Below are positions 63,201-64,000 of a stretch of DNA of 64,000 nt, in pieces (the first letter of the stretch is position 1; each line of letters opens with the position of its first letter). Under the pieces are notes generated by a model. The model had not been told where the DNA came from and made no database searches. It saw only the letters and a list, made by a program, of their open reading frames with translations. The DNA is from Bombus terrestris (taxonomy: Eukaryota; Arthropoda; Insecta; Hymenoptera; Apidae). Location of the stretch: the NCBI RefSeq assembly GCF_910591885.1, contig NW_025963582.1:62001-126000 (forward strand), given 5' to 3'. The position numbers were made by a program, and so were the translations under genes.

Positions 63201-64000
63201 AACGATGTCCAACGGTGTCCAACGGTGTCCAACGGTGTCCAACGGTGTCCAACGGTGTCCCACGTTGTCCCACGTTGTCCCACGTTGTCCCACGTTGTCC
63301 CACGTTGTCCCACGTTGTCCCACGTTGTCCCACGTTGTCCCACGGTGTCCAACGGTGTCCAACGATGTCCAACTGTGTCCAACGGTGTCCCACGATGTCC
63401 ACCGATGTCCAACGGTGTCCAACGGTGTCCAACGGTGTCCAACGGTGTCCAACGATGTCCAACGATGTCCAACGATGTCCAACGGTGTCCAACGATGTCC
63501 AACGATGTCCAACGGTGTCCCACGATGTCCAACGATGTCCAACGATGTCCAACGGTGTCCAACGGTGTCCCACGTTGTCCCACGTTGTCCCACGTTGTCC
63601 CACGGTGTCCCACGGTGTCCAACGATGTCCAACGGTGTCCAACGGTGTCCCACGGTGTCCAACGGTGTCCCACGTTGTCCCACGTTGTCCCACGTTGTCC
63701 CACGGTGTCCAACGGTGTCCAACGATGTCCAACGGTGTCCAACTGTGTCCCACGTTGTCCCACGTTGTCCCACGTTGTCCCACGTTGTCCCACGATGTCC
63801 CACGTTGTCCAACGATGTCCAACGGTGTCCCACGTTGTCCCACGTTGTCCTACGTTGTCCCACGTTGTCCCACGTTGTCCCACGTTGTCCCACGTTGTCC
63901 CACGTTGTCCCACGGTGTCCAACGGTGTCCAACGATGTCCAACGGTGTCCAACGGTGTCCCACGTTGTCCCACGTTGTCCCACGTTGTCCCACGTTGTCC
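60291..64000 (+). repeat. Terminal array segment, continuing past the window
   Basis: Bases 60,300-61,600 repeat the module of 56,050-57,300 at 4,320 then 4,220 bp (tccaacggta 60,403, ttccatggtt 60,499, composite module 60,669, ttccattgtt 61,459). tcccactgtg follows near 61,591. Then come tcccacgtta units near 61,849 and 62,275, another ttccattgtt at 63,148, a composite module near 63,388 and tcctacgttg near 63,848. The last three bases are the start of the next unit, so the array does not end here. Confidence 0.87.
61789..61797 (+). other. 9-bp unit, third phase break (-1)
   Basis: The unit reads tcccacgtt and lacks its final G, so TTGT becomes TTT at the junction. Later units start at positions ending in 8. 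Unlike the other two breaks, the lost base is not in a C run. Confidence 0.92.

Larger units (their letters stand above)
1..64000. repeat. 10-bp tandem satellite array, consensus tccMacgDtg, 6,400 units
   Basis: Every row of the window resolves into copies of a 10-bp unit in one orientation. The unit varies mainly at position 4 (C or A) and position 8 (T, G or A). The forms are tcccacgttg, tccaacggtg, tccaacgatg, tcccacggtg, tcccacgatg and, rarely, tccaacgttg. Summing phase segments gives 542 units, a 9-bp unit, 5,041 units, a 9-bp unit, 594 units, a 9-bp unit, 220 units and three terminal bases, which accounts for all 64,000 bases. No unique flank, transposon, gene or RNA is seen, so both array ends lie outside the window. 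Such arrays are known from eukaryotic heterochromatin; the location here (pericentromeric, subtelomeric or other) is inference, and the species cannot be read from the sequence. The plus strand is C-rich (CT unit: 4 C, 2 G, 1 A, 3 T). Confidence 0.99.

Noticed and set aside
1..64000. CRISPR array
   Set aside because: There is no alternation of conserved repeats with unique spacers of 25-40 bp. Everything is the same 10-bp unit.
1..64000. Telomere repeat tract
   Set aside because: The unit is 10 bp, C-rich on plus with a CpG, and matches no telomere repeat known to me. Its high variant content and kilobase duplications are unlike a telomerase product.
1..64000. Bacterial surface-protein or ice-nucleation-type repeat gene
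   Set aside because: Such genes have longer codon-based repeats in one frame with third-position bias and unique ends. Here the period is not a multiple of three and no frame is favoured.
1..64000. tRNA, rRNA, small RNA, promoter or terminator elements
   Set aside because: No segment departs from the 10-bp unit, and no stable inverted repeat long enough for a stem is seen: units are all in one orientation and only the ACGT core is self-complementary.

Overview
The window is a single uninterrupted satellite DNA array. From base 1 to base 64,000 it consists of head-to-tail copies of one 10-bp unit, consensus T-C-C-M-A-C-G-D-T-G (M = C or A; D = T, G or A), all in the same orientation. I count 6,400 complete units plus three terminal bases. 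Nothing else is present: no unique sequence, no RNA gene, no mobile element, no inverted segment and no credible protein-coding gene. An array of this length and uniformity is typical of eukaryotic constitutive heterochromatin (pericentromeric, subtelomeric, short-arm or sex-chromosome blocks) resolved by long-read assembly. The sequence does not identify the species. The array is GC-rich (about 60 %) and each standard unit carries one CpG, unlike the AT-rich short satellites of Drosophila.

Unit level. Two positions carry nearly all the variation: position 4 (C/A) and position 8 (T/G/A). The common units are tcccacgttg (CT, the most frequent), tccaacggtg (AG), tccaacgatg (AA) and tcccacggtg (CG). 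tcccacgatg (CA) is less common and tccaacgttg (AT) is rare. Units occur in blocks: runs of CT, usually closed by one CG, then a short A-type block such as AG-AA-AG-AG, then CT again. Rarer units (for example ttccatggtt, ttccattgtt, tccaactgtg, tccaccgatg, tcctacgttg, tcccgcgttg, tccagcgatg, tccaatgatg) act as landmarks. Only three indels break the 10-bp phase in 64 kb, each a loss of one base (near 5,421, 55,840 and 61,789).

Higher-order level. The landmarks show that the array is a mosaic of nested, mostly adjacent tandem duplications. These are about 3.08 kb (631-3,710 | 3,711 to about 5,810), 0.4 kb (1,861-2,260 | 2,261-2,660), 0.45 kb (10,041-10,490 | 10,491 to about 10,840), about 9 kb (11,521-20,510 | 20,511-29,650), 3.69/4.21 kb (28,291-31,980 | 31,981-36,190), 0.94 kb (40,661-41,600 | 41,601-42,540), a 1.73-1.9 kb triplet (43,461 to about 48,090), 1.46 kb (49,445-50,900 | 50,905-52,360), 1.79 kb (52,101-53,890 | 53,891-55,690, with a third copy near 57,350-59,010) and 0.64 kb (59,011-59,650 | 59,651-60,290). 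Parts of the 9-kb unit recur at about 37,560-40,240 and 47,900-49,900. Length differences between copies are whole multiples of 10 bp, as expected from unequal exchange or replication slippage in unit register.

The enormous open reading frames on both strands are a consequence of the repeat: the 30-nt reading cycle of a 10-bp unit contains no stop codon on either strand. They should not be read as genes.
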